Below, one piece after another: positions 49,701 through 62,424 of a stretch of DNA of 64,000 bases. The notes beneath the pieces are model-generated. The model was not told the origin of the DNA. It ran no database searches and saw nothing but the letters and a program-made list of their open reading frames with translations. The stretch is taken from assembly GCA_026261815.1 (NCBI GenBank), contig JAMPIT010000493.1:6899501-6963500 (forward strand). Reading direction: 5' to 3'. Each line of letters starts with the position of its first letter. Within the stretch, counting starts at the first letter, position 1. Both the position numbers and the translations under genes were made by a program. This DNA comes from Monarcha castaneiventris obscurior. Taxonomy: Eukaryota > Chordata > Aves > Passeriformes > Monarchidae.

Positions 49701-52700
49701 TTTAAGTACTTCCGTGCTGGGTTTGAGTATTGGCTCATGCTCTTCTTCAGTTGCCTGTGGGCAGGTTTATAAATTATGTGCTGAGGCTTATTTTGTCTAT
49801 GTGGTTTTTTGAAATATGCTTAAACTTAGGAGATATTTAGTCGGTGTCTTTGCCTCTTTAAAGACGTTCTGCTATAATATGTTACTCGTATATTAGTTTT
49901 TGGGTTTTACAGAACCTCTTAAAAGCCTCGACCAGCAGATCTGCAGTAAAGGTCTGCTGGCCACAAAGCCCACCCTCCTGCTGCCATCAAGTGCTGCTTG
50001 TCAAAGTGCCCCTTCTTCCCTGGTTCATCAACCGAACATTGTTGGCAACAGTGAGCAGTTAAGTAGCTAAATGTCTATTCAGAGAGTGGCCTGCCAAATT
50101 ATCAGTGCAGGCATATTTTTGTAAAGAAATATGCAGCTCAACTTGTGGTGGCCATTGAGAAGCTGAGCTGCAAAAACATCAACACCACAAGGACACAATA
50201 TTTTTCTCCTGATTACAGCATGCTCCAATTTATTTTGGAATTCTTATGCCAGCTGAGGACTACAGGGCAGTGACAGTAGAAGAATTGTCCAAATGCCAAG
50301 GAAAAGAGAGAACTGTATATGTACTCCTGTCCTGAAATGGTAGAGGGCAGGGAGAAAGGCTGGATAATGATTTGAAAGAATACATTCCCATAAACTTTCC
50401 AAGGGAATCCCCAGATTGTTCCCACAACAGATACCTGCAATACTGAAAATATGTACAAAATCCAGATGACTGCTAAATTCCCTGGTCTTCTTGTACCCTT
50501 TGCAGAGATCTGCAGATTCAGAACAACCTTTCTTTTAAGATTAAGATAAATTATTGCCTTTTAAATTAGCTGGGAAAGCCATCACATAATAAAGTGATTG
50601 TGATGGGAGCAATTCCCTGTGCTTAGGGCCAGAGAGATAGTGGGCTCTGACATCTGACCAGGGTGGCCAAGCAGCAGACAAAGAGTAAACAAATAACTAT
50701 AATAGAGACTTTGTTTGGGGTTATGTGGAAAACTCAAATCACTGTGTCTTTCTATAGTATGTGTAGACAGGTTTTTTTTACCTCATACTATGTACCATTT
50801 CTGTGTGGAGACAACCCCTCTAGCTCTCAGCATTATTTAAAACTTTTTCATTCTCTGACAGTTCACAGCACTAACTTTTTGAAAGAGACTGTGTTCATCA
50901 AAATGTAGGGAGCACAGTCTGTGTAGCCTTGTGCAGAGGCTTTGCAGAAGTTTCTCCTGGGTCATATCACAGAATACTATGTTTTTAAGCCTTCTTTTAA
51001 AAGGCTTTTTTTCTGTTCTATCTGGAAAAAAAAAATGAGCATAGGGTGCTGAGGTACAGGTGTGCTGAGGCAGACCAGAAGATGGTTCTGTTTCATTCTC
51101 TGTCTTCTGTCCTGCCACCAGTTACCTCAAAGGTTTAACTTATGCTATAAATTTTTGAGGGAGCAAGGATGCCTTTTTCTTACACATTTGTACAACACCA
51201 AACATGGCTGGTCCATATCCAAGATTTTGTAGGTACTATGATAAAATAAATAATAAATATTTCAAATTATATCTTTGTTTTATACTCCTGTGATCATCGT
51301 GGGTGTGATGTTGTTTTATGGCTGCAGAACCAAGACATAGATGGTCTCCAGTCAAAGTTATCAAGTATCCCCTAATTGTGGCCGTGCTTATTTAAATCAC
51401 CTAAGAGCTGGTATTCATACTGGGACTTTCTGTGTTCAAAGCCCAGTTCCAGTTGGTTTGCATTGCAGCTGTTGTGAATGCACAACCAGCTATGAATGGA
51501 GCCCAAGTGAGGCTGCATAGCTTAAGTGTTGTTGAAAATGACACATAGACATTAAGTGGCCACCTGTGGAAAGTTTTCAGTTGCTTTCCTGCTACTGCAC
51601 TGGGATTCATGGCAGAACCTAGGGACAGAGTTAATTTTTCTGTGATGATGTTCACTTCTTGCAAGTGCTGCCTTTATCTTCCTGCAATCTTCTGCTTGGG
51701 TCAGATAATCTAATTACTGTAACAGATCAGGGAATCCTCTTTCTGCAACAGTTTCCTTTCACTGTATATCCATTGTCAGGTGCACTAGCACCGGCGCAGA
51801 AGTGAAATAGGAAGTCCACAGACTGAACTGGAGAAGTGTGGGGAACAAATGGCACTAGCTCAAATAATGAAAAGCTGTAGCATGAAGTGTGAGAACAATT
51901 CAGGGCTGCTTCTCAGACAAAAATGGCACATGATAGAACATGGTCCAGTATCAAAAATGTGCTTCCTCCACACCAAGACAGTTCAGCTTCATTGCTTTGT
52001 TTATCACACTTTTGACTAAAGATAGTTGAAGGTCCTCTATCCCCAGGGTGCGTATTTGCAAAGCAGAGATAAAATAGTGACAAGCATTACAAAGGCAACA
52101 GTTATGTTTCTAATTGAAGAGTAACTTCCATTATAATGAAATCAGGACATGCTATAAAATCCACGAGACCCTGTGGTCTATCTCTGCCAACATGATACTC
52201 TACAAAAGATAAGAACTGGTCTTCTTGGTTTTGCTGGTTTGTGACCTTGGCAAGCTGATTTGCTACTTTACTTGCTTTTATCTTCTCAAGTTTTGTCTGT
52301 GGTATCTGTAGAGGTGATCAAAAGTTCACACCCTGACCTGCTGTTCAACACATGCCCAACACCCACTGCAGAGGGATCCTGGTTACACTGCACTGACATT
52401 CACCTGATACATTTCATTGAAAGAGCACAGTGGCAGAAGGACCACAAGGAGCTGAACTCAACAGAATAATCACTGAGCAAACACTGAGTACCCATAGCAT
52501 GGTGTAGAAAACAGACCAGTTTGTATGAAGTCTGTTGGATTATCTTACCGATGGCTCTGATAATAATCTCTTTACAACACTACAGCTGTCCTCGTATACT
52601 GCTGTATACATGTTCTCAATGTTTTGAAAATTTTCAAAGCAGCCTTTTCCAGCATTTTTAGTCCATATTATAATAGTCTTATCTCCTTGTACAAAATGGC

Positions 52701-53730
52701 TTCTTTGTCTAGTGAATGATTTAATTTAAACCAAAGTCAACCTTCATTATAAGCAGCACGTGGCATGTGGCACTGCAGGATTTTAAAGCACTGACTGGGA
52801 TTTCAGAGCTCAGTTTTCAGTTCTGTCCTGGATTTGTGCAACCATCTCTGTTCAGGTGGTGACTGGCTGCACCTCTATTAGCAATGTGCCATGAAGCCCG
52901 GGTGGAGAATAGTCAGGTTGTCCTGGGCCTTGGGAGAGAGGGCGAGATGGGGTCCTCCAGCCAACCAAATCTGTCTCTTCCCACTGTAGGTTTGCCCCTG
53001 GTTGAGCACATCAGGGTCCTACTGACTTGATAAACAGAACCTATGCCAGGACAGTGATTCAGTGACAGGAACCTGTTCTAGGGGTTTGCTCCTCTTGGAC
53101 ATTTATTGGCAGCATCCCTGCTCAGAATACGTGTGTGTGCAAGCACGCACACTCCCATCTGCTGCTTTTTCGTCAGCTAAGCAAACAGGGATCTGAGGGA
53201 ATCAAGAGGCTCGATTGCTCTTTGTTGCTGTCTTTTGGAAGGCTCTATTGCCCATTAAAATGCATGTGAGGTTTTTCTGTCACTTCACTGGCTTCTTGAA
53301 TTAAACCCCTTCCAATGTCAGGATCTAAGATGCAGGTTCAGGCTCTTACCTTTAAAATCTGTGAATTAAATGCCTTGTATCTTATCTGGTATAGCTGTTG
53401 AACTAATCAATAAACATCCTACTATTTACATTTATCCTTCCAAGCTGAGAGATCATGCACCACTAGCATTGAAAAGGGTGAATTATTTGCCCTGGTTCAT
53501 GCTTCTGAATAAAACTGACAGCTATGAGATGGAAACATTCAGCTCGTGTTTTAATTTGCTGCAGGAAAGATTTATCAGACAGAGGTGAAGACTTTGACCC
53601 AGTTTTGTCCTACTGGGGTCCCTCTGTACAAGCTGTGGAGGGAAAGGGAGGGTCCTAAGCACTGATATTTTCAGGTATCTCTTATTCTCCCAGTTACATC
53701 CCGTGGGATTTTAGGATAACTCATGGCTCA
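46741..53730. other. Intergenic, no gene seen
   Basis: About 7 kb, moderately AT-rich. No long reading frame, RNA gene or transposon was recognised. A short inverted repeat, AAGCCTTCTTTTAAAAGGCTT, lies near 50,986. Its T/A-rich loop makes a weak hairpin. Confidence 0.6.
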
Positions 53731-53739
53731 GTGCTGCAG

Positions 53740-54035
53740 CCTGAGCAGAGGTGTTGCAGGGCTGGTCAGGGATTGCTGCTGAGCAGGGCTCGGGGCAGGG
53801 GGAGCCGGGCACCTCGAGGTACCACATCCACTCTCAAGGAGCAGTTAGGGAGCAGAGGATCCCTCAGGATGCTCCGCCGGCTCCAGGAGCTGCTCAGAGG
53901 GACCGCGGCCAGGGGAGGGGCAGGGTGGGCCGGGGGCTGGCAGAGCCGGGGGCCGGCAGGGCTGAGCCGGGCCCGGCCCAGGGCTGTGCTCCACGCAGGG
54001 AGCCGGCGGTCCGCGGGCCTGGGGGCAGGGCGGCT
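53740..54035. promoter_or_regulatory. Small GC-rich patch, possible CpG island
   Basis: GC-rich with CpGs (for example GGACCGCGGCCAGGGGAGGG) and a G-quadruplex-type run GGGGAGGGGCAGGGTGGGCC at 53,912 on. At its downstream edge is CTATTTTTAG (54,038-54,047), a perfect MEF2 consensus, and then TTTTATA. It could be a promoter or enhancer; there is no direct evidence of a transcript. Confidence 0.35.
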
Positions 54036-54037
54036 GT

Positions 54038-54047
54038 CTATTTTTAG
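54038..54047. promoter_or_regulatory. MEF2 consensus site
   Basis: CTATTTTTAG fits YTAWWWWTAR on both strands. It sits at the boundary of a GC-rich patch. Motif evidence only. Confidence 0.3.
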
Positions 54048-54521
54048 TGAGGGTTTTATAGAGTGGATCCCTGCGGTCTGGCTCCACACTGAAATATTGT
54101 CCTAGTCTCAATGACATAAACACAGGGCCAGCCTGTGATCCTGGCGCCAGCTTCAGCTTAGGGAATGTGAATGAAAGTACCAGTGGGGTCCAGGCAAGAA
54201 GGAGAAGAAAAAAATCCCGACTGTAATTACAAATAAATCCCAAACCCTTTCGCTCTCATGGCTCACTTAGTACAGCAAATAGCCTCTGATTCTCTACAAA
54301 TAAGTCCCAGCTTAGTTACTGACAGATCTACCAAGAGGCAGTTAATGGAATAATGACTAAGGGAAGCTTAGGGTAATTTACAAACAGTTCCCGGTGTTGG
54401 AGGGTGATTGCCCCCACCTCGACCCCCTCCCTGCTCCCTTCAGGTCCTGCTGCAGTAAGCACCAGGCAGGACCTAAGCCTAGGCACACCAGGGCCCTCTT
54501 CGGCTCATCAGGGAAGGCTGC

Positions 54522-54547
54522 TATTTATTTATTTATTTATTTATTTA
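54522..54547 (+). repeat. (TATT)n microsatellite
   Basis: More than six tandem TATT units, flanked by GGCTGC and AGTCAAG. Confidence 0.97.
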
Positions 54548-55635
54548 GTCAAGAGATCGCACACAAGAATGATGACAGGCAAACTCCAATATCTGTCTCC
54601 CTAGGGAGAGCGGTTTAGGTTACGGTCTGCAGAGGAAGGTTATTCCTACCTTCTTTTTTGATCTGAAAAGTGAGGAGATCTTAAGTGAAAGTGGCATAAA
54701 AAGCCATCCCTGCCATGAGACCCTTTAAATGCAGCATTCTTCCTTTTGCTTCTTTTTCTGTTACAAAGGCATCTCTTTTCTTTGAATCCCTTATCTGAGC
54801 TTGTTTCAATACCTCGTATTTGAGTTGAAATGCTCATTTTGCTGACCAAAGTTAAACTTCATGTTCAAAGTAGAGAGAACTCTTGTGGCACTTCCAGACT
54901 GGTCAGTGCAATATTCTTTTTTTGTTTGATTTTGATCTTTTTGTCAGTCAGAACAGGATCGTGTGTCTTTGGAACACTACTCTGTCAAGAATAGGAGAAA
55001 TGGGAAGGCTATTCCTGCATGGGAACAATCACACATGCATAGACACACATGTAAAGAGAACAAATAATAGTCAAAATATATGCCATTGTGTCTATAATGT
55101 TATTGAACTGCTGATGTGTTTATTATGAGAACAAGTACTTCAGAGGGTGATGTGGCTTCAGGACACGTGCTAGGCAGCAAAGATACTCTGTTGAAGTGTT
55201 ATTATTTCAGTGTTGCTTGAAAGAAAATCACCCTGACCAATGTCTGTGTGGGAAAGCCTAGCTGGTTGTTAGTCCTGTGATGGGTTTTCTTCCTGTGCCA
55301 TCCTAGTCTTTCTAAGTATCTGTATTCAAAGGATGAGGGTAACAGTCACTTGTTAATATTTTCTATTTGAAAGAAAACCACAAAGTCCTTATTCAGGCTT
55401 ATCAGAGAAACTTGATTGTGCATAAGCAAAGCTGTGCTGTGAGGAAAGCAGTAATTTGTGACTTCTCTGTGTGCTGTGAGGCTTTTTGTGTCATATTCCT
55501 GCTGTACCCTCCTATACCCTATGTCAATTATTTTTTAGGGGCTGTGGCGTTGTGGGATGTTGCTCAATACCCAAAAGCTTTTAACTCTATCCTGTAATTG
55601 ATGTTTTGTGTGAACTGCAATGAAGGAAGGATATT

Positions 55636-55653
55636 AAAAAAAAGGGGGGGGGG
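55636..55653 (+). repeat. A8G10 homopolymer junction
   Basis: Eight A followed by ten G. Prone to slippage and sequencing error. Confidence 0.9.
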
Positions 55654-57850
55654 CAAACAACATATTTAATGAGGATGAGTAAACACACCCAAGATGTAAC
55701 TGTAGATATAACAAAAATAAAAGCAGCTGGGGGGCTTCTGAGACATTGTTTGTCTTGAAAGTGATGAGAAGAGGCACCATCAAAAGACTTGTTTTACTAC
55801 AGTCATGCTTCATTATGGGCAAAGGAGAGTGTGGGGATGGGGAGGGGTGGGGGTTCCCTACGTGACCAGGTTGCCAGAAGAGAGAACCTAACTCGTTTGC
55901 ATGGCCTAATTAATCCCTGAACCCAGTCAAAGCCTGAGTCAGAGGGAGAGAGCAAATGTCAGATCTGTGTCTGGGAAGCCTAGATTCATTATTTTACTCG
56001 CCTGGGTCCCTTTGCCTTCAGATGCAAAGACTTGAAACTCCCAAGCCAAAAAAACACATCCCAGAGATTCCTACTGAACATGAGCAGGTTTGGAATCAGT
56101 CTCCTTTGTGTCTGTTTCTGTAACTGAATTAATCCCATACCCCCATGAGTGTGCCCGTTTCATCATTTGTGAGAGAAAGGGGAAATCATTCCGTGTGCCA
56201 CTAAAGGTACAAGTTTCTTTGAAAAGTATCCTATTGAACATAGAGCTTTTCACAGCCAGCCCAGCCACTGTGAGTTTGTATATTGGGACATTTTGTAGTG
56301 GCTGCAGAGATAATGCTATGCACACAACTCTGGCTGATCATTGTGATCTACTTCTTTTTGAAGAGATCAGATTCCCTGAAGGGATAAAGCATTAAGAAGC
56401 TGGAAAGGAGTGATAATACAAAATGCTGGGGAATGACATGCAGTTTAATCTTTTTCTAGTTATTAAAGCTCCTTCATCCTTGTACATTTTCTAGCCGGAG
56501 CAAATTTAAAGAATTTCTAATAAGGCAGTGGTTCTGAATTTGTGGGACCTGCTGCTGCTGCATTAATTCTCAAGGCGAAACCCTAGTCAGGAGTTGTTTT
56601 ATGTAACAGGCTAAATTCTGCTTTTTTATTACACTGTAGCCAAGATACTTCTTGTGAGCAGAAAGTGCAGCCATTCTACATTTAGTCCAGATTTCTGAGT
56701 CAGATATATTTGGGATCCTGTTCCCCCAGCTCTCCAATCAGGTTTAGACCCTGCCTCTTGGACTTTGTACTTCCACAAAACCCATGAGTCTTTTGGAACA
56801 TTTTACACCAGAATCTGAGGCGACATTTACTGAGTGCAGGGGACCTGGGGGCTCAGGACTGAGTTGATAGAAGTACTTTCAAAATAAGTTTCAGTTTTCC
56901 TTCATTCATAACCAACAGGCTAAATATGATGTAATCGGATTTATTTTTTCCTCTTCACCCCCACTGGAGCCAGGAAAATGAAGTAGTTGAGAGAAAAGGG
57001 GTTGTCATTTTTCAGTGAAGCAGTCATTCATCACGTAGCATTAGACAATTAGCAATAAAACATTTGAAGGGCTCCATTGGTGCTAAAAGGGCAAGGGAGT
57101 CTTTTTAAATATCAGAGGTGAGAAATGTTATGTATCAGGGTTATTCAGTAGCTGGCATCAATGAATCACTCCCGTGCACACAGGGCTTGATTGAGGGGGG
57201 GGTTGCTGTATTTTTCGCTTCATTGAATCTTTGTCCCTCAGTTGTCTTTAGTATTCTATAAAAAAGAAATAGTAAAAACTTGGTTTATCTCAATAGATGT
57301 ATATCTTAATGACCAGTCTGGCTAAAAAGAATAAATACATTCCTACTTGCCATGTGTGTATATATGTAATATATGCTGCCACAGGGAGTTTGTTTGGATA
57401 AACAATGTCGCCTGTGTGGAAATTTAGATTCCCATCAGGAGCCATTGCTTGTAAATATAGGTGTCATTTTTTAACATAAAAAATACCTTGGTTTCTGTTT
57501 CATCTTTTCCAATTCTCTCACTGGCCTCCCTCTCAGTAATGAATTGGTCTGCACACTGTGAGACTGGCTGGTCTCTTCTCTTGACTGCTTAGATGTTACG
57601 ATTTGGCACAAAAAGTAGGATGTTTAGGTGGGGTAGAGGAGGAGGAGGATTTAGAAGAACTTTGGGTTTCCTCTGTTGCAAGCCTTTTGCACAAATAAAT
57701 AAATAAAACTAATTCCTCCAAGTGGGGTTGTAGCCAAGAAAACTCTGTTCTGAGAGATTGAGATTTACAGCAGAAGACACTGCTGAGAGAAAAAGCGAGA
57801 AACAGAGACAGTGGAGTTCCACCTCCCATGATATATAGAGCCAAGGGAGG

Positions 57851-57858
57851 TATAAATA
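57851..57858 (+). promoter_or_regulatory. TATA-box-like element
   Basis: GGTATAAATACC, a near-palindrome containing a perfect TATAAATA, lies between GGGA and CGTCACTTCCCGG, and CATGATATATAG lies just upstream. If functional, a start near 57,885 on + would be expected, but no gene or exon follows. Confidence 0.2.
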
Positions 57859-60800
57859 CCCGTCACTTCCCGGACCCTCTTTTAAAAAAAAGACAAACAC
57901 CCAGGATCCTGTCTCTGGCTGGCTTGCAGCAAGGCGCCCTCATAAAAGCTAAAATAAACAGTTTATCAGCAGATGAATGCACAAGCTCTGGTCTAAAGAC
58001 AAAGGTCTATACCTTAGGAAAAATGCAGAAGCAAGTGGGCTGAGAATCAAGGAGGCGCAGTACACAAGGAGGAAGAATGACATGTAATGAGAAAAAAACA
58101 ACAATTCTTTAGGGACTTTTTTTTTAAGACAATGGATACATCTATGTATAGCTGTACTTAAAAGACTAAGAAATAACCTCTTTAATTTGTGGGGTCTCCT
58201 TTTTTGTTGTTGTTTTTTTCTTCATTGCTTTAATGCATTAGCCATCTTAGGATTTACTCCACTATAAAACATTCATCCCAGAGCTTAGTTTCAAAATATA
58301 TTATTTATATATTATTTATCACTGCAGATACAGGTTCTTGGCCAAATGTATCCTTCCCTGTCTCCATTCTGTTGGGATTTCAAGGTAGAACTTAGCTCTC
58401 TCAAAATATGTTTTACCTTCCAAAGTTTTTGATTCAAAACTGTTTTCCTTCAGAGCAGCTGATCTCCTGCTAACGTCATCATCCTTAGGACAGTCCTTAT
58501 TCTGTGTATCAGGAAAGGGGCAGGGAAATGGATGAGGTACCTTGAGACAGAGCACCACATTTCAAAGATCCAGCAGGATCTCCCTGAATCTTTCCATACT
58601 AAAGAATGTAGTTTCAAAGTAGTAGAATGGTGATTTTCTACCTGTGGTACGTGGATTCCTGGGAAGGTCGTACATGACCCTTGATAGCTCATGATGTAGA
58701 TTTGTCATCTAATATATTTGGACTATGTAAAATGGCTGCAAGCTGTGTATCTCCTTTAGAATTTCTTTAGGGATTCACAGTTTAAAAAAAAGGGTAGAAA
58801 AGGAGTTCCTTACAAAATTTATATAGGTGTATAAAGGAAGAGGACATTGGTCTAACAGCTTGCTAGGACCTAAGACTAAAATTCAAGTGATTTTAATTCA
58901 GTTGTCTGCTCTTTCAAACACAGCTTTCCTCTACAATTTTAGTAGAACAGGAGACTCTTCCCTCTGCATTGTTACATTGATACTGGTAGCATCTAATCAA
59001 AATCTCCAACACCTCCATGAAAGAAAAGGATTAGCATTCCTGCTCTACAAATAAGGAAAGGCAGAGCTATGAAATGTGCTGCCCAAAGCCATATGAGAAA
59101 TTTGCATGACAGCTGAGCAGAGGATTTCATGCCGCTGAATTTTTTAAAACTATAAGCAAAAGGCAACGAGAGCATGATTTAAATAATCTTTAAGTGTAAG
59201 GGAAGCAAGAATAGTTGTAAGGAAGCCCCCCCTCCTAAGGAAGGCACAACTTTGCCAAGCACACCTGGCATAGTTCTTCCTCATACAAGTTCTGTAGTGT
59301 TTTATTACTTTCTGTGAGATTCCCTTTGCCTTTTAGAGTGGTGCATGTATCATGCCTGAGATCACTGCTTGCAGACCAGGCTGATTTGACACCATGGGCT
59401 GAATTCAGAGGGATGTCCCTGAGCCCTGGGTTGAGTGAGGTAGGTCAGGCCATTTTCTGTTAGTAGATTTAACAGGAAACTGATCAATTCTGGATTGTTT
59501 CTGTGCATCCTTGCTGCTGTGGACTACAGTCAGCTGCTTACGTAATGTGTTTTCAGAGCTGTGCCTGCAGAGCCATGCAGGCTGCATTTCTCTTCTCTCC
59601 TCATCAGCAATGTGACCCCGAAGAAGTGGCATCTTACTCTTGCCCACATTGGCTTCCTGTGTGCCTTGAAAGTTGTATTTGCTTTGTCTACTGAAAAAAC
59701 ACATTTTTACTACTGACAGCGCTCCAGAACCAATAAAGCTGAGGCAAAGGGAGTTGTTCTTCTCTGCTTCATGCACCACTGCCAGTAGAATGACCAGCTA
59801 AGGCCTCTGAAAGCTACTGGCCTCTATCCCTATCCCAGGAAGGGTTGCCATCATACATAGACCCTGGATCACGCCCTTTACCTCCAGGTTTCACTTACTG
59901 CTGTTTTCAGCAAGCCTTGGAATACACCAGTTTCTTTTCCCTCTGACCCAGAGGCCTGTGACAGTTCCTGGCAGCTCTTTCCCAGTCCTGCTGTCAGCCA
60001 TTCCACCAAGAAATTCTTGGGCCACAAGAATTTGAGTCACGGTTTTGAATGTGGAATCTTAGTATTTGGCATGGAATGGATGGAACATAGGCATTATCAG
60101 CTTTGTTTTTTAGACTTAAGAGATGGGTAGTTAAAGAATTGGTTTCAAATACCAATACTGAGTAAAACTGAATTTATTATTAAAAAGTAAGTACAAGCCA
60201 TTAGATGTAACTTCTGAATTTTTGTTTCTGTTCTGTTTCTGAGGTATGGCTTCTCACATCCAGGGACAAATTCTGTACCAAATTTCAGCCATGAAAGTTT
60301 ATCAGGTTCTGGGTGAAGGTAGAGAACACACTTGCAGATGGAAAAAAATCGTAATAAAACTCCAGCAGATCTTTAACTGACATTGTAGCAGCAAATGTCA
60401 CTGTGAGGCTCTTCCACTGTGTCGACCTTAGGTCAGTTTGCCATCTTTTTAATGTAATTTTTTTCAGTTATGTGTTATTTATAAAATTCCCTATATGTTC
60501 TGGAATAAAGCAAAATTAAAGAGTTGTTTTAAATTGAAAATTGGGAGTGAAAATAGTTGAAAAAATGTAATTTTTATAAAAAACACCCAATCTTGGTAAT
60601 ATGGTCTATGTATTACTTTCATAATGAACCTAAATTTGAAGGTTAAGATTTAAACAAATGCATAAATAATTTAGGTGAAATGGCTTAGCTTCAGTCCCAT
60701 TAAACTTAGGCTCTTAAGTGCCTAAATAGCCTGCAGGAATGGGATTCAAGCACTTCAGGAAATTTTACTCAAACCATAATAGACCCTTACAGCCATGCTG

Positions 60801-60989
60801 CCTGCCACACCATGTAAGTGCTCTTTGCGAGACAGTAATTCTGCCATGGAAGTGGCATTTAGTATCAAATTTTAAATTGTTTTATGTATTTGCCATTGAG
60901 GCACTTTCCATCTTTCTTGTATGGATTGAGGGCGTAACTAGAAATTGCGTTTCTGACTGAGAAGTCTTAGCCAACTCCCTAGAAAATCG

Positions 60990-61900
60990 CCAAGCAAGTG
61001 CTCCGAGGAGGGCAGCGGGGCTGGGCAGTCTCCCGGAGCACCCGCCATGAGAGCCGAGCTCCCGGGCTCCTCTCGGGGCACCGCAGCTCCGTACGCGGGG
61101 TCCCACCCGGCCGCAGCCCCTGAGGTGCGCGCCGAGTCCGCGGGAGCCGCCTCCTTCCATCCGCAGCACCCCCGGGGCTCTGCCCGCCGCTGCCGCTGCC
61201 GCTGCCCGCGCTCACCCGCGCGGCGCGGGAGGCTCTTCCCGAGTTTCTCCGGCGCCGAGGGCATCCCGCCGCTCCGCGCTGTCCCGGTGCCCCCCGCCCG
61301 CCCGCGGGCAGCCCCCGGTCCGGCGCGGCGCCGCCAGCAGAGGGCTCGCTCCGCCCGGGAAGGCGCCCGGCGGCGCCGGGGCCGCGGGCAAAGCGTCCGC
61401 AGCGGCCCCGCGGGCGGGCAACGCGCGCCGCGCCCATGTGCGCGCCCGGGCAGGCGGCCCCCGTTGGCCGCGCAGCGCAGGCCGGGGCGGCAGGGCGCGG
61501 GCAGCCCGCGGAGCGCCGGGAACACCGCCACCCTCCGCAGGCGGCCGGGCCGCGCTCCTGCGCCGGGCGGGCGGGAGAGGCCGCGCTCCGCGCCCACGGG
61601 GAGAGCGGCGGGGCGAGGCCGAGCCCGGAGCCGGCGGCCCGAGGAACGGGCGCCCGACCGGGCGGAGCTGCCGACGGCTGCCCCGGGCAGGGCAGCATCT
61701 CCCGGGGCGCGGCGGCTCGCGTGAGCGGCGGCGTGAGGAGGGCGGGGGGAGGCGGCGGCTCCCGCCTCAGCCTTCCCCAGCAGAGGGTGCCTGCCGGTGG
61801 GAAGGGGGAAGCCGCGCTGTCCTGGACTTTTGTGGGAGTGGGGGTTGTGTTGTCTGTGTGGGGTTTTTTTAAGGGGGGTGGGGTGGGTTAGGAGAGAGTC
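60990..61900 (+). promoter_or_regulatory. NOG: CpG island, probable NOG promoter region
   Basis: An abrupt change from AT-rich DNA to very GC- and CpG-rich DNA (for example GCGCGGCGCGGGAGGCTCTT from 61,215). No TATA box is obvious at its 3' edge. The leader, the NOG frame and the + orientation follow directly. CpG-island promoters are normal for developmental genes such as NOG. The long reading frames on both strands here are a result of base composition. The exact start site is not visible. Confidence 0.7.
61860..61888 (+). promoter_or_regulatory. G-quadruplex-type motif at NOG promoter edge
   Basis: Four G-tracts: GGGGG, a T/A loop of nine bases, then GGGGGGTGGGGTGGG. The single-base loops favour a stable quadruplex in the + strand. 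It may lie close to the transcription start. Confidence 0.45.
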
Positions 61901-62424
61901 TGTGGTTTCCATGGAGATGAAGCTGAAAGTGCAGGAAATTTAAAGGCTTTGGGTCCTTGCAAAGCAGACAAACTGGTGCCAACGTGCGTGGCTGCTGTTG
62001 CTGCTGAGAAGGCTGCTTTGCAAACGGCGGAGAGAAGCGGGGAGGAAGAATCGGCAGCAACTTCTTCCACACGCACGGGCAGACAACGAGGAGCGGCAGC
62101 AGCAAGCAGAATTCGCAACAAAAGAAGCATCTCCCGTTCCCGGAAAGGGCGAGAAAAAGCAGCAGCAGCAGAATTTTGGAGCGGCTCCACCAGGAGAAAT
62201 TTATAGAGAAGCCTGCAAGAGAGCGTGTTTGCAGGGGGCTTGTTCTCCGGGCTTATCAGGGGGCTGTCTTTGCTGGTGGTGCGGCGAGTGGAGGTGATCC
62301 CCCTCAAAGACGAGCTATTTTGGATATCCCCGTACAAGTTTTCTGATGTATTTGCTTGCACCTTCTTCCCCTGCTGTTTGGTGAATCCAGCCCCCCTTCC
62401 CCCCCCCCCACCGGTCTCCCAAGG
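61900..62424 (+). other. NOG: Probable NOG 5' UTR
   Basis: About 0.5 kb between the CpG-island core and the NOG start, comparable with the leader I recall for the mammalian gene. It contains two short upstream reading frames: ATG at 61,912 to TAA at 61,944 (10 codons) and ATG at 62,346 to TGA at 62,384 (12 codons). It also has a short AGC run at 62,158-62,171 and an 11-base C run at 62,399-62,409. The 5' end is inferred. Confidence 0.55.
62346..62384 (+). other. Upstream ORF in NOG leader
   Basis: ATG TAT TTG CTT GCA ... TGG TGA encodes 12 residues and ends 40 bases before the NOG start codon. Its start context (TCTGATGT) is weak, so leaky scanning is expected. Confidence 0.5.

Larger units (their letters stand above)
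54048..60985. other. Intergenic, NOG upstream region, no gene seen
   Basis: About 7 kb before the NOG CpG island. It holds the (TATT)n at 54,522, an A8G10 run at 55,636, TAATTAATCCC at 55,906-55,916 (bicoid/Otx-type core), and a TATA-like element at 57,851. The segment at 57,000-57,480 looks low in repeats and rich in motif-like words (AATTAGCAATAAAA, TTGTAAATA) and may be a conserved element. That cannot be tested without alignment. Confidence 0.55.

Noticed and set aside
53731..54243. Overlapping frames of 98-132 residues on both strands
   Set aside because: These are composition artefacts of the GC-rich patch. No recognisable protein and no start support.
60938..61912. 324-residue reading frame on the - strand, with 225-239 residue frames on both strands beside it
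   Set aside because: They lie in the NOG CpG island, where stop codons are rare. The products are Ala/Arg/Gly/Pro-rich in every frame, with no domain, and the frame start is not supported.
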